Origin: Novacetimonas cocois
GTDB lineage: Bacteria > Pseudomonadota > Alphaproteobacteria > Acetobacterales > Acetobacteraceae
Direction of reading: 5' to 3'
NCBI RefSeq assembly: GCF_003311635.1
Contig: NZ_QEXL01000011.1
Location: 2,089 to 66,088 of the forward strand
DNA length: 64,000 nucleotides
Position numbers and translations under genes: made by a program. The notes beneath the pieces were generated by a model. The model saw nothing but the letters and a program-made list of their open reading frames with translations, was not told where the DNA came from and made no database searches. The first letter of the stretch is position 1. Every line of letters begins with the position of its first letter. Below, in pieces: positions 21,572 through 30,566 of this stretch.

Positions 21572-22771
21572 ATGGCTTACACGTCTTCCCCAGAAGCACA
21601 GCAAAGAGAACTTGATGAGCTTCGCAATGCTGTAAACTGCGCCGTTGTTCTGGAGAAAGCCGGGTTCCGGCTGGATCGGCAGGCCACCGCGCAGCGTTCC
21701 GCCCGTAACCTGAAATTTCGCCGTGACAGTGAGGCCATTATTGTCAATCACGATGGCAAGGGCTGGTGGGACCCCAAGGGCGACGGCAAGGGCGATGTCT
21801 TCAAGCTTGTCCAGTATCTCGATCCCTCGAAGAACCTCGGTCATGTCAGGCAGGAACTTCGCGCCCTGATCGGCAGGAGCCCGACGCTCGAAGTTGTCGA
21901 GCGTACGAAGGGAGCCGCTGACAGACCGCGGCGCGATCCCGCTAAACTGTGGAACCGTCGCACCGCACCCGGGCAGGGGACGGCTGCATGGCGCTATCTG
22001 ACGGAGATCCGTGGGTTGCCCGACCATATTATCGCGATTGCCGGACAGCAGGGGGCGCTGAAGGAAGGCCCGCACGGAACCGCCTGGTTCGGCCACCGGG
22101 ATGCGGACGGGCAGTTCACCGGGATGGAAATGCGGGGGCCGGATTACAAGGGGTTTTCGACGGGCGGGGTTGGCAAGCGTCTCTTCGGTTTCCGGGCCGA
22201 CGGGGGAGAAGAACCGGTGACGCGCCTTGTCGTCACCGAGGCGGCCATTGATGCACTGTCCTTTGCTGCACTCGATCGCTTTCCGAAGGGAACGCTCTAC
22301 ACCTCGACAGGGGGCGGCATGAGCCCAGAGAGCGAAGCGAACCTGAAACGGGTCATGATGCAGGTCGCCGCCCAGCCTGAAGCGCGACTGGTTGTTGCCG
22401 TTGATAACGACCTGCAGGGGGATCGTTATGCCGGGAAATTCGCTGCGATGGCACAAGACGTCGGTCTCTGGTCAGGACGGGTATCTCCGAAGGGGCCCGG
22501 AGAGGACTGGAACGCGGTCCTGAGGACCCGCAGGGAAGGAATGCAGGCAGGTTCTGTTCCCGTTGCGCCCTTGTGCCGCCTGTCCGAAGTCCTGGGTTCG
22601 GGGTCGAAAGCGCAGCCGGAGACGGTATCTCCGTCATGGCTGGGTCAGGCCGAGGCGCACGGCACGCAGCGGCCGCCGCGGGTTTCGGCTCCGTTATTGC
22701 CTGCGCCGTCTGAACGTGTGGGGAAGCCCGCTGGGCCACGGTCAGGTTCATCACCGGGGCTGTCCTTGTGA
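21572..22771 (+). CDS. DUF3991/Toprim domain protein
   Basis: 399 residues from ATG 21572, 8 bases after AAGGAG. The N-terminal part (LDELRNAVNCAVVLEKAGFRLD, RDSEAIIVNHDGKGWWDPKGDGKGDVFKLVQYL) resembles a primase-type zinc-free N-domain (DUF3991). The Toprim domain follows: LVVTEAAIDALSFAAL, then VVAVDNDLQGDRYAGKF, with the catalytic glutamate and DxD residues present. Proteins of this type are common in plasmid leading regions and may make primers or process incoming single-stranded DNA. The C-terminal 60 residues are proline- and serine-rich and probably unstructured. Confidence 0.8.
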   Translation: MAYTSSPEAQQRELDELRNAVNCAVVLEKAGFRLDRQATAQRSARNLKFRRDSEAIIVNHDGKGWWDPKGDGKGDVFKLVQYLDPSKNLGHVRQELRALIGRSPTLEVVERTKGAADRPRRDPAKLWNRRTAPGQGTAAWRYLTEIRGLPDHIIAIAGQQGALKEGPHGTAWFGHRDADGQFTGMEMRGPDYKGFSTGGVGKRLFGFRADGGEEPVTRLVVTEAAIDALSFAALDRFPKGTLYTSTGGGMSPESEANLKRVMMQVAAQPEARLVVAVDNDLQGDRYAGKFAAMAQDVGLWSGRVSPKGPGEDWNAVLRTRREGMQAGSVPVAPLCRLSEVLGSGSKAQPETVSPSWLGQAEAHGTQRPPRVSAPLLPAPSERVGKPAGPRSGSSPGLSL

Positions 22772-22900
22772 ACCAGCGTGAGTCCTTTGGGCTCACCGGA
22801 CAGACGGCATCACGGGATGATCGTCATTTACGGCTAGCGTGCCACAGAGGCGGGCGCCGAACGGTCCTGCGCGCAGGATCATCTCACATAGGAGAGGGTC

Positions 22901-23236
22901 ATGGGATCTGTTTCAGACTATGCGGATCTGGGGATTACGCGTCTGGCGATGAAGGCAGACCTTGCACGAACGTTTGCCCGCTCGCGCCCGGCTCGAGGCA
23001 TCTGGAACCGCCACCTGCGCCAGCGTTTGGCGCAGGCAGAAGATGATCCCCCGATACCGCAAAGTGCAGTCCGCCTCTACGAGCGGCCGGGCTGTCCTGT
23101 CGGCCTGGTTATCGATGGACGCTGGGAAGGTCAGCTTGGGAACTGGGATCTTTCCTATCCGGCGACGATCCTGCTCTCGACCGGTAAGATCACTACCACC
23201 CCGGGTTGCGTGGCGGAAGGGCTGGAAGAGCTATGA
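22901..23236 (+). CDS. Hypothetical protein (111 residues)
   Basis: AGGAGAGG precedes ATG 22901. The sequence has an arginine-rich N-terminal half (LARTFARSRPARGIWNRHLRQRLAQ) and a beta-rich C-terminal half (GLVIDGRWEGQLGNWDLSYP). No family recognised. Its stop overlaps the helicase start by 4 bases (ATGA), which suggests coupled translation and a related job. Confidence 0.65.
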   Translation: MGSVSDYADLGITRLAMKADLARTFARSRPARGIWNRHLRQRLAQAEDDPPIPQSAVRLYERPGCPVGLVIDGRWEGQLGNWDLSYPATILLSTGKITTTPGCVAEGLEEL

Positions 23237-25284
23237 CCGGTGATCTTCCCGTTCCGCGCGCGCTTGCGCCAGTCCTTGACAGTCTGACGCCAGAACAGCG
23301 GCGTGCGGCGATGGCACTGGGATATGTTCTGGTTCTGGCAGGGGCAGGCACCGGCAAGACCAAAACCCTGACAGCCGGGGTCGCAACCCGCGTCGAACTG
23401 CATGGCATGGTTCCTGGCCAGATCCTCTGTGTAACCTTTACCAACAAGGCCGCCCAGGAAATGCGCAAGCGCATCGGAGACGTTCTTGGGACGCACTCGG
23501 TACCCACATGGCTTGGAACGTTTCATGCCCTGGCGGCCCGACAGCTACGGGCCGAGCCTGAAGTGGCGCAATTGCGTAGCGGTTTTGACATTCGTGACGC
23601 CGAGGACAGTCTCGCCATTGTCCGCCGCCTGATCAGGACTGTCCCTAAGGAAAAGCTTCCCGTGCCGCAGGAAGGAGCGCCAGGAGATGCGAGACAGATC
23701 AAAAAAATGGCCGAGCGGATTGCGCGGCTGAAAGAGGATCTGATCACACCGGTGGCTGCTTTCGCGCATGTTGAAAGCCTGATCGGCAGGCGGCAGTCGG
23801 CGAATCTCCATGTGGATCACGAAAGCTGGCGCTTTGTCGTCGGGTTGTATGGTCGTTACCAGGCGATCCTGCGCGAGCAGAACGCGGCGGATTTTGGTGA
23901 TCTGCTGATGTGGCCGACCCTCGCGATGCTGCATGATGCGGCATACCATCGCCGGTGGTCCGCCCGTTTTACGGCCGTGATGGCGGACGAGTTTCAGGAT
24001 GTGAACCGCGCCCAGTACCTGTGGCTCACATTGCTCAGCAGGACGTCTGGTGAACTGTTCTGTGTGGGTGATGATTCCCAGAGCATCTATTCCTGGCGGG
24101 GGGCGAAAGTCGGCTTCCTGCGGAACTTCCCGCGTGAGTTTCCTGCTGTGAAGACGTTCAAGCTCGAGGAGAACTTCCGTTCCACCAGCAATATTCTTGA
24201 TGCGTCGAATGCGGTGATTTCATTTGACCCGTCGCGGATCGAAAAGACACTGTTTACACGTCGGGGCGAGGGCCTCCCGATCGAGGTTCTGGGGTTCTCC
24301 TACGCCACCGAGGAAGCTGCGGCGATCGTCCGGGAGATTGGCCGTCGCGCAGCGACCGGCGTCGCCTGGCATGACATGGCTATCATTTACCGCCAGAACC
24401 GGCTCTCCCGAACGCTGGAGGAAGCATTGCTCCACGCCCGTGTCCCCTACGAGATCATCGGGGATGTGGGTTTCTATCGGCGTACCGCCGTCAAGGACGC
24501 TCTGGCCCTGCTGACGCTTTGTGCATGGCCCGATGAGCGCAGGTCGGACGAAGCCTTTCGGCGGATGGCCAACCGGCCCCCGCGGGGCCTTGGCGCCAGG
24601 GGCCTGGGGAAAATCGAGATAGAGGCTTCGGCGGGTGGTCTGTCGCTATGCGCGGCGGCCACACGGACCCGGCTGTCCCCGAGATGTGCCGTGGCGCTGC
24701 AGGGATTCGTCCAGATTCTCAGACAGATCGGATGTCGGGAAGGGGAAAGCCTTGGGGGGCGCCTTACCGGCCTGCTCGAGGCAACAGGGTATCTGGACAT
24801 GCTGCGGGCTGATGATTCGGATGAAGCTGCAACCCAGCGCGAAAACCTCGCGGAACTGATCGAACTGGCCCAGGGTTTCCGGCGCGTGGAACACCTCCTG
24901 GAGCACGCGGCACTGGCAGGCGGAGCACCTGGAGAAAAAGGGCGTGATCGCGTTCAGCTCATGACCATGCACCGGTCGAAAGGACTGGAATTCCGTCACG
25001 TCTTTCTTCCTGCGTGGGAAGAGGCGATTTTCCCCGGTGCGATGTCGCGCAATTCCGAAGAGGAGCGTCGCCTTGCCTATGTGGCGCTGACCCGGGCTAT
25101 GGAGCAGGCCACGATCACGTTCTGTTATTATCGCCAGGGCGGATCTTCGTGTCCGAGCCGGTTCATTGACGAAATTCCACTTGAGAACCGGATCGGCGGC
25201 TGGAATCACGGCAGGAACGAACCACGTCAGTCTGACGGTCATTGGAGGCAGGTTGATCCGGAACTGAATGCGCTTGGCTTGTGA
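23233..25284 (+). CDS. UvrD/Rep-type superfamily 1 DNA helicase
   Basis: 683 residues. Motifs in order: AGAGTGKTKTL (Walker A, about 35-45), VTFTNKAAQEMRKRI, ADEFQDVN (Walker B), GDDSQSIYSWRGA, LEENFRST, TMHRSKGLEF and YVALTRAM. It is a complete ATP-dependent 3'-5' helicase close to PcrA/UvrD in layout, slightly shorter. It could help second-strand synthesis or unwinding after transfer; a repair role is also possible. The start chosen is the ATG overlapping the previous stop; an upstream in-frame start is poorer. Confidence 0.93.
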   Translation: MTGDLPVPRALAPVLDSLTPEQRRAAMALGYVLVLAGAGTGKTKTLTAGVATRVELHGMVPGQILCVTFTNKAAQEMRKRIGDVLGTHSVPTWLGTFHALAARQLRAEPEVAQLRSGFDIRDAEDSLAIVRRLIRTVPKEKLPVPQEGAPGDARQIKKMAERIARLKEDLITPVAAFAHVESLIGRRQSANLHVDHESWRFVVGLYGRYQAILREQNAADFGDLLMWPTLAMLHDAAYHRRWSARFTAVMADEFQDVNRAQYLWLTLLSRTSGELFCVGDDSQSIYSWRGAKVGFLRNFPREFPAVKTFKLEENFRSTSNILDASNAVISFDPSRIEKTLFTRRGEGLPIEVLGFSYATEEAAAIVREIGRRAATGVAWHDMAIIYRQNRLSRTLEEALLHARVPYEIIGDVGFYRRTAVKDALALLTLCAWPDERRSDEAFRRMANRPPRGLGARGLGKIEIEASAGGLSLCAAATRTRLSPRCAVALQGFVQILRQIGCREGESLGGRLTGLLEATGYLDMLRADDSDEAATQRENLAELIELAQGFRRVEHLLEHAALAGGAPGEKGRDRVQLMTMHRSKGLEFRHVFLPAWEEAIFPGAMSRNSEEERRLAYVALTRAMEQATITFCYYRQGGSSCPSRFIDEIPLENRIGGWNHGRNEPRQSDGHWRQVDPELNALGL

Positions 25285-25415
25285 ATGCGGACAATGCATG
25301 CTCCGGTAGCGGCGACATGCGTTCGCACGGCCGGGGCATTGCACCAAACAGGCTGGTTCCGTCCGACGCTTCGGTCTTAAATTGCTTTTCTTTTTGGTCG
25401 AAGGACGTCTGCTTT

Positions 25416-25850
25416 ATGGCGAAAAAGCCAGTGCCGCCGATTGAGCCCGATGACTGGGATGACGACGAGGCGGGTTTCCTGCAACCTCTGGAGCCACCGC
25501 CGCCCGTCCGGGACCCGACGGATCTCAGGCCGCATACGCGCCAGCTCACCGAACTTCTCCGGGCCAGATTTCCCGACAGATGGGTCGGTGTGGAAATCGG
25601 CACGCTTCCGCTGCGGTGTGAGGACGACCTGTTCTCCGATTTCATCGACCTTGGAGATGGCCTCGGGGTTCGCCTCGATTATGATCCCGAGGAGCCGGAG
25701 CGGGTACTCTGGATCAGTGCCGGCAACCGTGACCATGGTGGTGAGCCACTCGACTTTCCCCGCGATGGCGAGGCCTGTCGCGGGCGCATGCTTTCAACCG
25801 GGGAAATCGCGGAACTGCTCGATTTTCTCGACAGGAAGGCCGCTTACTGA
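25416..25850 (+). CDS. Acidic hypothetical protein (144 residues)
   Basis: AAGGA lies about 10 bases before ATG 25416. The N-terminus is rich in proline and aspartate (KPVPPIEPDDWDDDEAGFLQPLEPPPP), followed by a domain containing ELLRARFPDRWVGVEIGTLPLRC and DLGDGLGVRLDYDPEEPERVLWIS. No family recognised. Its 3' end overlaps the convergent NERD gene by 7 bases. Confidence 0.65.
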   Translation: MAKKPVPPIEPDDWDDDEAGFLQPLEPPPPVRDPTDLRPHTRQLTELLRARFPDRWVGVEIGTLPLRCEDDLFSDFIDLGDGLGVRLDYDPEEPERVLWISAGNRDHGGEPLDFPRDGEACRGRMLSTGEIAELLDFLDRKAAY

Positions 25851-26449
25851 TGCCTGCTGGCATGGCAGGCAAGCCCGATGCGCCGCCATGCGTCAATCAG
25901 TGTGCCCCGCGGCACGTTGCGTTCAAGATCGTGCAGCAGGGTTTCCAACCCGGAAAGGGAAAGGGTGCAGGCGACAAGCGCAGGTGACAGGACCGCAGTT
26001 CCCGTCATCACGACGTGGCTGAAGACCTGGATGGTCGGGTCCACGAGGCGGGCCAGCGCGTAGACGGCCCGGCAATGGGCGGCATTCTGCATCACCGGGC
26101 TGTAAATCAGCCGGGGCGGGGCGTCGGGTGCCTCGCCCGCGAAACGCTGCCGCCACCGTTCATCTTCCGGGTGTCCGGTCAGTTCGCCGCCATACCGCTT
26201 TGTCTCCACGACATGGATGCCCCTCGGGTTGAGGAACAGGTGGTCAATCTGGGTGGTCCTGCCGTCACCTGCCGGCAGTATGGCGTTGTGCAGCACGGGC
26301 AGGCCGCTCCGGTCGAGCACGTGGGCTACGGCGCTCTCTCCTTTCTCGCCCTGGATGGCGGCGCGAAAGGACCGCCATACCTGCATCTCATGGGCTGTCA
26401 GCCGACATTTGCCGGGAAGCTTCACGCGATGACGTCGAAGTCTTACCAC
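25844..26449 (-). CDS. NERD-domain (nuclease-related) protein
   Basis: 201 residues. The core GEKGESAVAHVLD, VLHNAIL, TQIDHLFLNPRGIHVVETKRYGGELTG matches the NERD domain, which resembles restriction-type nucleases (the D ... ExK residues are present as IDHL and VETK). The rest is helical. NERD proteins occur on plasmids and near defence genes, with mostly unknown roles. The gene is convergent with the acidic protein at 25416. Confidence 0.8.
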   Translation of the reverse strand: MVRLRRHRVKLPGKCRLTAHEMQVWRSFRAAIQGEKGESAVAHVLDRSGLPVLHNAILPAGDGRTTQIDHLFLNPRGIHVVETKRYGGELTGHPEDERWRQRFAGEAPDAPPRLIYSPVMQNAAHCRAVYALARLVDPTIQVFSHVVMTGTAVLSPALVACTLSLSGLETLLHDLERNVPRGTLIDAWRRIGLACHASRHQ

Positions 26450-26603
26450 GCAGTCTCCCCCTGTGGTTCCATGGCCCCATAGCGTGTCCCGTATATCTGT
26501 CCGTCATGCGACTGGGGCGGGAAATACCGGGAACCGCGTATGTTCCGGGTGAGAGTCCGGGTGCATGTCCGCAACGTGGATGCGGATCACCAATAGTGCC
26601 CGC

Positions 26604-27017
26604 TCACCCGCCAGCCTGAACGCAGGAGACCGGACAATCGGCGGCAGGCTCGTCCAGATCCGCAGGGGCTTCAGGATCCCGCCTGAACCCGGTATTCTCG
26701 TCCCCCCATTTCTTGAGGGCCATGATGACCGGCTCCAGGGTCCGTCCCCGCGGCGTCAGGCTGTATTCCACCTTCGGGGGCACCTCGGCGTAGACCGTCC
26801 GCTGGACAAACCCGTCCTGCTCCAGTTCGCGGAGCTGCGCCGTCAGCATGCGCTGGGTGATATTGGGCAGGCGCCTGCGGATTTCGTTAAAGCGCAGGGT
26901 TCCCTCAAGCAGGTGGTAGAGGATGACCCCTTTCCATTTCCCGTCGATCAGCTGAAGCGTCGCTTCAACGGCACAGCCGGGACTGCAATCAAGTGATTTA
27001 TGCCGGATACGGGCCAT
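26604..27017 (-). CDS. HxlR-family transcriptional regulator
   Basis: 137 residues from ATG 27017 (MARIRHKSLDCSPGC). The winged-helix HxlR/DUF24 pattern is clear: CSPGCAVEATLQLIDGKWKGVILYHLLEG, LRFNEIRRRLPNITQRMLTAQLRELEQDGFV, YSLTPRGRTLEPVI. The cysteine near residue 11 matches the redox-sensing cysteine of YodB- and QorR-type members. It is divergent from a quinone reductase-like gene, as QorR is from qor2 in Corynebacterium, so control of that neighbour by electrophiles or quinones is a reasonable inference. Confidence 0.85.
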   Translation of the reverse strand: MARIRHKSLDCSPGCAVEATLQLIDGKWKGVILYHLLEGTLRFNEIRRRLPNITQRMLTAQLRELEQDGFVQRTVYAEVPPKVEYSLTPRGRTLEPVIMALKKWGDENTGFRRDPEAPADLDEPAADCPVSCVQAGG

Positions 27018-27021
27018 GACG

Positions 27022-27037
27022 GTATCATTTCCGATAC
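27022..27037. promoter_or_regulatory. Inverted repeat in the hxlR/quinone reductase intergenic region
   Basis: GTATC and GATAC are separated by six bases, 5 bases from the hxlR start and in the divergent promoter region. The size and place suit an HxlR operator. Proposed only from symmetry and position. Confidence 0.45.
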
Positions 27038-27117
27038 TATGGGCGTTAAAAGTGCGTTCTTGTCCGAACCCAGCATAATGCTCACTGTTCTCCTTCATCA
27101 ACACAGGAGCAGACATC

Positions 27118-28137
27118 ATGCGTGCCGTCGGTTACCAGACGCCTCTCCCGATCGACAATCCCGCATCCCTTCAGGACATCGATCTGCCGAAGCCGGTCCC
27201 TTCAGGGCGGGATCTCCTGGTGGAAATCAGGGCTGTGTCGGTCAATCCGGTCGATACAAAAGTCCGTCGCAGCGCCACGCCGGATGCGGGTCAATGGCGG
27301 GTTCTGGGTTGGGACGCCGCCGGGATCGTTGTCGGCACCGGGCCTGAAGTCACGGATTTTGCCATCGGGGATGAGGTTTTCTACGCAGGCGCGCTCGATC
27401 GCCCGGGAACCGATGCCGAATTCCACCTGGTCGACGAGCGGATTGTCGGCCGTAAGCCCCGTTCCCTGAACTGGGCTGAAGCCGCGGCCCTGCCGCTGAC
27501 AGCGATCACCGCCTGGGAGATGCTGTTCGATCGCCTGGACATCCGTCGGCCAGTCCCCGGCGTGAAGCCGGCCGTGCTGATTATCGGGGGTGCGGGCGGG
27601 GTCAGCTCCATCGCCATCCAGCTGGCCCGGGTCCTGACCGATGTCACGGTCATCGCCACCGCCTCCCGGCCAGAAACGCGCGAGTGGGTAAAATCCCTCG
27701 GGGCACATCACGTGGTGGATCACAGCAGGCCTCTTGCCGCGCAGGTCGCCGCCCTTCCGACCGGCGCGCCCGGCTTCGTCTTTTCCACGACGCAGACGGA
27801 CCGGCATATGCCAGAGATTGTTGCGCTGATCGCGCCCCAGGGGCATTTCGGCCTGATTGATGACCCGGCCGCGCTCGACGCCCTGCCGCTGAAGAAAAAA
27901 AGCCTGTCGCTGCACTGGGAGCTGATGTTCACCCGCCCGCTGTTCGGCACAGCCGATATGGGCAGGCAGGGCAAGATTCTCAACGACGTCTCACGCCTCG
28001 TGGATGACGGGCGTATCCGCACCACGCTTGGCAGGAACCTCGGCCTGATCAAGGCGGCGAACCTGCGGCAGGCCCATGCCCTGATCGAGAGCGGTCAGGC
28101 AAAGGGCAAGATCGTGCTCGAAGGTTTTCCTGGCTGA
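27118..28137 (+). CDS. Zinc-type alcohol dehydrogenase family / quinone oxidoreductase-like protein
   Basis: 339 residues. It shows the N-terminal GroES-like domain (LLVEIRAVSVNPVDTKVRR, GWDAAGIVVGTGPEV, FAIGDEVFYAG) and a Rossmann fold with IIGGAGGVSSIAIQLAR. The zinc-binding cysteines of classical alcohol dehydrogenases are absent, as expected for the quinone reductase branch (medium-chain dehydrogenase/reductase family), which uses NADPH to reduce quinones or enones. Divergent from hxlR and followed by a cupin gene; the three look like a small metabolic cassette unrelated to transfer. Confidence 0.88.
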   Translation: MRAVGYQTPLPIDNPASLQDIDLPKPVPSGRDLLVEIRAVSVNPVDTKVRRSATPDAGQWRVLGWDAAGIVVGTGPEVTDFAIGDEVFYAGALDRPGTDAEFHLVDERIVGRKPRSLNWAEAAALPLTAITAWEMLFDRLDIRRPVPGVKPAVLIIGGAGGVSSIAIQLARVLTDVTVIATASRPETREWVKSLGAHHVVDHSRPLAAQVAALPTGAPGFVFSTTQTDRHMPEIVALIAPQGHFGLIDDPAALDALPLKKKSLSLHWELMFTRPLFGTADMGRQGKILNDVSRLVDDGRIRTTLGRNLGLIKAANLRQAHALIESGQAKGKIVLEGFPG

Positions 28138-28202
28138 AATGGAGAAGACCATGAAAGCGCTCGACGAGACATGGTGTGGAACATGGGCGGAGAACAGGCC
28201 TC

Positions 28203-28637
28203 ATGACTGATGAAAAGCACCTGATGACCCTGAACCGTACCGGTGGGCGGTTCGATCTCAACAGGATTGCGGCAGCGTTCCCGAAAACCGCGGATACGAT
28301 GCTGCTGGATACCTATCTGACCGACAGGCCGGAAGCCAGCATCAGGGTGTTCCGGATCTATCGGGACGTGCCGCCGCATTATCATACCCAGTGTGATGAA
28401 GTCCTCCATGTGCTTTCCGGAGAAGGGACATTCTGGATTGATGATCCGGCTGAAGAAGCACCGTTTGTCCCCGGGCACCTGCTGGTCTTTCCGCGGCGTG
28501 CGGTGCATGCGGTGCCGCGTATCCTGCGTGATCCTGTCATTTTTCTTGCCATCGACACACCGCGCCGGGCACCGGATGACGTGGTGTTCGTCAATCCTGC
28601 CGAAGGCACGCCTTCCGGCTTCATCAAGAGTATCTGA
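28203..28637 (+). CDS. Cupin-domain protein
   Basis: 144 residues from ATG 28203 after GGAG. Cupin motif 1 is PPHYHTQCDEVLHVLSGEG, with the two histidines and the glutamate that bind metal; motif 2 is PGHLLVFPRRAVHAVPR. A small single-domain cupin could be an isomerase, dioxygenase or sensor; the substrate cannot be told. It lies 65 bases after the quinone reductase gene in the same direction. Confidence 0.8.
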   Translation: MTDEKHLMTLNRTGGRFDLNRIAAAFPKTADTMLLDTYLTDRPEASIRVFRIYRDVPPHYHTQCDEVLHVLSGEGTFWIDDPAEEAPFVPGHLLVFPRRAVHAVPRILRDPVIFLAIDTPRRAPDDVVFVNPAEGTPSGFIKSI

Positions 28638-28795
28638 AGTCATGTCGCGGGTCACAGATGAACTGGATCTGTGTCCCTGCAGCGCATGCCCGCAAAACGC
28701 GGCGTAAGTCCTGGGCGTCTGGAGACGGTTCCCTTTCCTGAAAGGCCCGGTTCGGGAAACATCTCTGTTCAGCAGGAAAAAAAGAAAATCAGGGG

Positions 28796-28925
28796 CGGCC
28801 CCTTCGGGGTTCTCTCACTCTGGTTCGCTAAGCGGCTGCGCCGCTAACCTCACTGGAGCCCCCTGCGGGGTCTCCACGCTTTCGCGCAACGGTTCGACCG
28901 CTCGCCCGGGGGTTCTTCAGGATGA
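28796..28925. repeat. GC-rich run of hairpins before the 29161 gene
   Basis: Three hairpins in series: GGCCCC-TTCG-GGGTT, AGCGGC-TGC-GCCGCT within GGTT/AACC, and GGAGCCCC with GGGGTCTCC. The block is followed by about 230 AT-rich bases (28926-29160) with no gene, likely the promoter of the next gene. Unlike the ssb or PP-loop leaders it lacks one long enclosing stem. Confidence 0.6.
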
Positions 28926-29160
28926 ATACTTATGAGATGCTTGATAATACTGTGATTAATAAAATGGGCATAAGGAAATAAAGGGAACAAAAACAGTAGT
29001 AAACTAATGTTTACTTTTAATATATTGTCTTTTTTATTGTATTTATATTCTGTCTGTACTATTCTTTATTTGTGGAGAGGGAAATGGTTCCCGCCACAGA
29101 CGCCCCGCCCGGTGCTCCAACACCGGACAGGGCTGACGCCAGACAGAAAGGCCTAGTTTC

Positions 29161-29841
29161 ATGTCCAACGCTACCAACACAATGACCGCCGCCCTCGCTT
29201 CCGCGCAAGAGAAGAAAGCCGCCAGCAAGGCAAAAGCGGGCCAGAAGGCCCCCGCCGCCCGCCGTTTCGAGGAAGCGGCCCGGCGCGCGCCTGTCATCAC
29301 CATAGAGGCCGCCGAAGCCCTGATCCCCGTTCCCGACCAGATCACCAAGATCGTTTCCCATTTCGGCCTTGAGGACTTCGACGCCGACGCCCTCGCGGAA
29401 ACGGCCCGGCAGGCTTTCACCGTCATCGCCCGCAGCCTCTCGCCCGTGCTGGTCGTGACCACATGGAACGGCGAGCAGAACGACAAGGGGCTGGAAATGC
29501 ACCTCCAGCGCATGGCTGGTGCCGCTGTCGCGTCCGCGTTCGGGGCCGCCCAGTTCTATGACGCCAAGCGCGCGCAGGCCCGCGAACTGTCCTCACAGTT
29601 CAACGAGTATCGCGAAGAGGACCGGATGGGCGTCGACGGGCTGGAAAACAGGGCGGCCAACGCCCGCCGCTTCGCAGCCGAGCAGGGGATCAAGGCCGCC
29701 GCTCTGGTCGCGTCCGCCCGCGGGGCCCTTGCCGCCTACGAGGACATGATCGGCACCCCGTGGAAGCCCTACACGGCCAGCAACGCCCGCACCATCGACC
29801 AGCGGGCCGCAGCCGCCGAGATGGACGCCCTCGGCTTCTGA
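29161..29841 (+). CDS. Alanine-rich hypothetical protein (226 residues)
   Basis: The N-terminal 40 residues are lysine/alanine-rich and probably disordered (AQEKKAASKAKAGQKAPAARR). The rest is helical, with LVVTTWNGEQNDKGLEMHLQRMAG and AFGAAQFYDAKRAQARELSSQF. No family recognised and no membrane segment. The long AT-rich leader and GC-rich hairpins upstream suggest its own promoter. Confidence 0.65.
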   Translation: MSNATNTMTAALASAQEKKAASKAKAGQKAPAARRFEEAARRAPVITIEAAEALIPVPDQITKIVSHFGLEDFDADALAETARQAFTVIARSLSPVLVVTTWNGEQNDKGLEMHLQRMAGAAVASAFGAAQFYDAKRAQARELSSQFNEYREEDRMGVDGLENRAANARRFAAEQGIKAAALVASARGALAAYEDMIGTPWKPYTASNARTIDQRAAAAEMDALGF

Positions 29842-29911
29842 CCGACCCGGCCGGACCCACGGCGGGTCCGGCCACCCACGGCAAGGTACCTTTCCGCAAG
29901 GATCGACCCGC

Positions 29912-30214
29912 ATGAGCGAATATGAATCCATGGCAGACCGCGACGAAGCCCTTGCGCTTTCGCGTGCTGCGCCCCACCACGCCTGGGTCCTGACGGACCG
30001 GGATGTCTGGCATCGCAATCCTTTTTATCACGGCCCGGAAATGCCGCATCCCGAAGATGACGGCGCGCATGACTTTATTGCCGACCACGGCATCGACGCA
30101 TGGCGGGAGGCGACCACGGCCGCAAGGGCCGCAGCCATCGCCGCAGCCGAAGCGAAAGCGCGCGAGATCGCGGACGCCCCCGACCCCTGGTGGCCCGACG
30201 ATCCAACGCCTTGA
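29912..30214 (+). CDS. Hypothetical protein (100 residues)
   Basis: Begins MSEYESMADRDEALALSRAA and has WHRNPFYHGPEMPHPEDDGA and an alanine-rich helix (ATTAARAAAIAAAEAKAREI). AAGGA lies before the ATG. It follows the previous gene by 70 bases. No family recognised. Confidence 0.6.
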   Translation: MSEYESMADRDEALALSRAAPHHAWVLTDRDVWHRNPFYHGPEMPHPEDDGAHDFIADHGIDAWREATTAARAAAIAAAEAKAREIADAPDPWWPDDPTP

Positions 30215-30311
30215 GAGACCACGCCGCAGGAGCCCGGAAACCGGGTTCCTGCTTCTGGTGTCCGGGGTCGCCATCGTGCTTGCAAAAAAATGCCCTGAAA
30301 CCAGCATGTCG

Positions 30312-30477
30312 CCGCGAGGTGCCCGCCTCAAGCCCGCTGCGCGCCGCGCTTCGCGCGGTGAGGACACGCCCCTTTCAGTGAACAGGGCCGCCCGGATCGC
30401 AGGGCGGTGCCCCGCGCTCCGGGCAACCCGGTCCACCTCAGGGGCATGCCCTCAGGCTTGACCCGGGCACCTCGCGG
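30312..30477. repeat. Long imperfect hairpin with conserved CC/CC mismatch
   Basis: Arms 30312-30334 and 30455-30477 pair at 21 of 23 positions. The two failures are adjacent C-C oppositions (30326-30327 with 30462-30463), bordered by TCAA/TTGA exactly as in the hairpin at 12689-12766. The loop of 120 bases holds further GC-rich pairings. It sits between the last plus-strand leading-region gene and the minus-strand secreted-protein genes, so no plus-strand gene follows it. Confidence 0.8.
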
Positions 30478-30566
30478 CCCTCCCGGCGGGCAGCGGCCTT
30501 CCCTGTTCCGCTCCCGGGAAAAACAATGTCGGTCATGCAGCATGCCGGACTGTGGGGATGACAAAT

